Shown here: one piece after another, positions 4,722-5,952 of the stretch
Numbering within the stretch: the stretch's first letter is position 1
Layout of the letters: each line of letters opens with the position of its first letter
DNA from: Actinomycetota bacterium
Lineage (GTDB): Bacteria; Actinomycetota; Actinomycetes; Nanopelagicales; Nanopelagicaceae
Direction: 5' to 3'
DNA length: 5,952 nucleotides
NCBI GenBank assembly: GCA_947457445.1
Contig: CANGVO010000065.1
Location: 1-5,952, forward strand
The notes under the pieces: model-generated
Databases searched by the model: none
The model's input: the letters and a program-made list of their open reading frames with translations, nothing else
What the model was told of the DNA's origin: nothing
Position numbers and translations under genes: made by a program

Positions 4722-5952
4722 TAGCGAAGGAACTGTGCGGTGCTTTGAATAAAGTCAATCAAAGGCGTTGGGTAAATTCCAAGTGCAAATGTTGCAACTG
4801 CAGAGATCACGATCGTGAGTTGCGTGTAAATGGATGGAATTACTACTGATGTTCCATCTTCAACTGGATCTTTAAAGAACATCAACACAATTACGCGGAT
4901 ATAGAAGAAGGCCGCGATTGCAGATGAGAGCACGCCAGTTACCAAGATCGCAGTTGAGCCACTCTCGTATGCCGCTGAGAAAATCGAGAACTTTCCAATA
5001 AATCCACTTGTAAGTGGAATTCCAGCAAAGGCCAATAAGAATCCCGCAAAGGCTGTTGCAACCCATGGTGAACGCTTGCCTAATCCGCTCCAACGATTGA
5101 GGTCAGTAACTTCGCCCGCTGAATCTCGTACCAAAGTAACAATTGCGAATGCACCGACTGTAGCTATGCCGTATGAGAAGAGATAGAAGATTGATGCATC
5201 AAGACCTGACTTATTAAGTGCGATAACACCAGAGAGCAAGAAACCTGCGTGAGCAATTGATGAGTACGCGAGCATGCGCTTTACGTCGCGCTGTGCAATA
5301 GCAACGAGAGAACCAAAAACCATCGTGATTAGCGCAATTGCAATTAGCGCTGGACGCCACTGCCAAAACGCTTCAGCAAATGAGACGTAGAAAATACGAA
5401 GCATCGCTCCGAAAGCGGCAACTTTTGTTGCTGCTGCCATGAACGCTGTTACGGCGGTTGGCGCGCCTTGATAAACATCTGGCGACCAAGCATGGAAAGG
5501 AACGGCGCCAACTTTAAAGAGAAGTCCAACAGATAGGAATGCGATACCGAGCAATAGATAAACATCGTTTCCGGTTCCACCAATTACTGCGGCATGAATG
5601 CCTGCAAATGAGACAGATGCTGAGTATCCATACAGATAAGCAACGCCCATCAAGAAGAAAGCAGATGAAAATGCGCCAAGTAGGAAGTACTTAAGTGCAG
5701 ATTCTTGCGACATCAGACGGCGACGGCGCGATAATCCCGCAAGCAGGTAGAGAGGAAGTGAAAGAACTTCTAGGGCAACAAAGAGAGTGATCAAATCTGT
5801 TGCAACAGGGAATAACAGCATTCCAGCTACAGCAAAGAGCGTCAGTGGATAAATTTCGGTAACTCTCAAATCTTGCTGAAGTGAAGTCCGCTCTTCATCT
5901 GATCCTGGAAGCGCTGCCGCAAGTGCTGTGAAGTTCTCTTGGTCTGCAAGAA
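4721..5952 (-). CDS. nuoN: NADH-quinone oxidoreductase subunit N (5' partial)
   Basis: This is the membrane subunit NuoN of respiratory complex I, one of the three antiporter-like proton-pumping subunits. The frame runs to the window edge with 409 visible residues; from memory, NuoN is about 480-500, so roughly the first 80-100 residues are missing. The TTG at 5869 is an internal Leu codon: 27 in-frame residues precede it, including a GSDEERTSLQQ segment and no stop. Pumping residues are in place, numbering from that Leu: E34 (VALEVLSLPLY), K119 (LLFKVGAVPFHAWSPDVYQGAP), K149 (AAATKVAAFG) and K293 (GFIGKF). Their spacing (85, 30, 144) closely follows E. coli NuoN E133, K217, K247 and K395 (84, 30, 148). 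NuoN is normally the last nuo gene; here it is followed directly by the polyprenyl synthase gene through TAATG. Arginine use is 14 of 15 CGN. Confidence 0.95.
   Translation of the reverse strand, partial: LADQENFTALAAALPGSDEERTSLQQDLRVTEIYPLTLFAVAGMLLFPVATDLITLFVALEVLSLPLYLLAGLSRRRRLMSQESALKYFLLGAFSSAFFLMGVAYLYGYSASVSFAGIHAAVIGGTGNDVYLLLGIAFLSVGLLFKVGAVPFHAWSPDVYQGAPTAVTAFMAAATKVAAFGAMLRIFYVSFAEAFWQWRPALIAIALITMVFGSLVAIAQRDVKRMLAYSSIAHAGFLLSGVIALNKSGLDASIFYLFSYGIATVGAFAIVTLVRDSAGEVTDLNRWSGLGKRSPWVATAFAGFLLAFAGIPLTSGFIGKFSIFSAAYESGSTAILVTGVLSSAIAAFFYIRVIVLMFFKDPVEDGTSVVIPSIYTQLTIVISAVATFALGIYPTPLIDFIQSTAQFLR

Noticed and set aside
4553..4849. Open frame of 98 codons on the plus strand
   Set aside because: It is antisense to the synthase N-terminus and the nuoN end, both well-supported genes, and shows no family resemblance.
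4872..5093. Open frame of 73 codons on the minus strand
   Set aside because: It is an alternative frame within nuoN, where the NuoN frame carries the conserved GFIGKF motif.
5867..5869. TTG at 5869 as the start of nuoN
   Set aside because: In-frame NuoN-like sequence continues to the window edge, and starting there would drop the N-terminal helices of a core subunit.
1..5952. CRISPR array, insertion sequence, toxin-antitoxin or phage module
   Set aside because: Reading both strands showed no regularly spaced repeats, transposase or integrase motifs, or small paired genes; nearly every base is assigned to recognised genes.

Overview
This window reads as ordinary chromosome from a low-GC member of the Actinomycetota. 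A nuoN gene directly followed by a long-chain polyprenyl diphosphate synthase gene is, from memory, a common actinobacterial arrangement. The moderate GC content (mid-40s percent by eye) and tight gene packing would suit a streamlined freshwater lineage such as the acI group (Nanopelagicales). That placement is inference; no 16S gene or other taxonomic marker is present.

Layout, left to right. (1) Plus strand, 1-1610: the C-terminal part of a GNAT-fold acyltransferase of the COG3375 type (its start lies before the window), joined by a 4-bp overlap to an enolase-superfamily N-succinylamino acid racemase / o-succinylbenzoate synthase. (2) Minus strand, 1621-1705: a tRNA-Tyr(GUA) with encoded CCA, whose 3' end points at the racemase gene and lies 10 bp from it. 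(3) Minus strand, 1766-2287: a membrane-anchored CopC-type copper-binding protein, with a hairpin just after its stop. (4) A short divergent promoter region, 2288-2384. (5) Plus strand, 2385-3764: a YajQ-family protein followed with no gap by a RarD-type EamA transporter. (6) Minus strand, 3732-4721: a long-chain polyprenyl diphosphate synthase whose tail overlaps the tail of rarD. (7) Minus strand, 4721 to the window edge: NuoN of respiratory complex I, lacking its N-terminus because of the window boundary and coupled to the synthase by a TAATG junction.

How the genes work together. nuoN and the synthase plausibly form the end of a respiratory operon: complex I reduces quinone, and the synthase would make the isoprenoid tail of menaquinone. 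The GNAT-racemase pair matches the described D-to-L amino acid conversion route (N-succinylation of a D-amino acid, racemisation of the N-succinyl form, then desuccinylation). The desuccinylase is not in this window.

The most notable signal is compositional. The GNAT-racemase pair uses AGA/AGG for 10 of 23 arginines, while YajQ, RarD, the synthase and NuoN together use them for 2 of 52. Because the pair abuts the 3' end of a tRNA gene, it may be the edge of an acquired island. I found no clearly new biological system.
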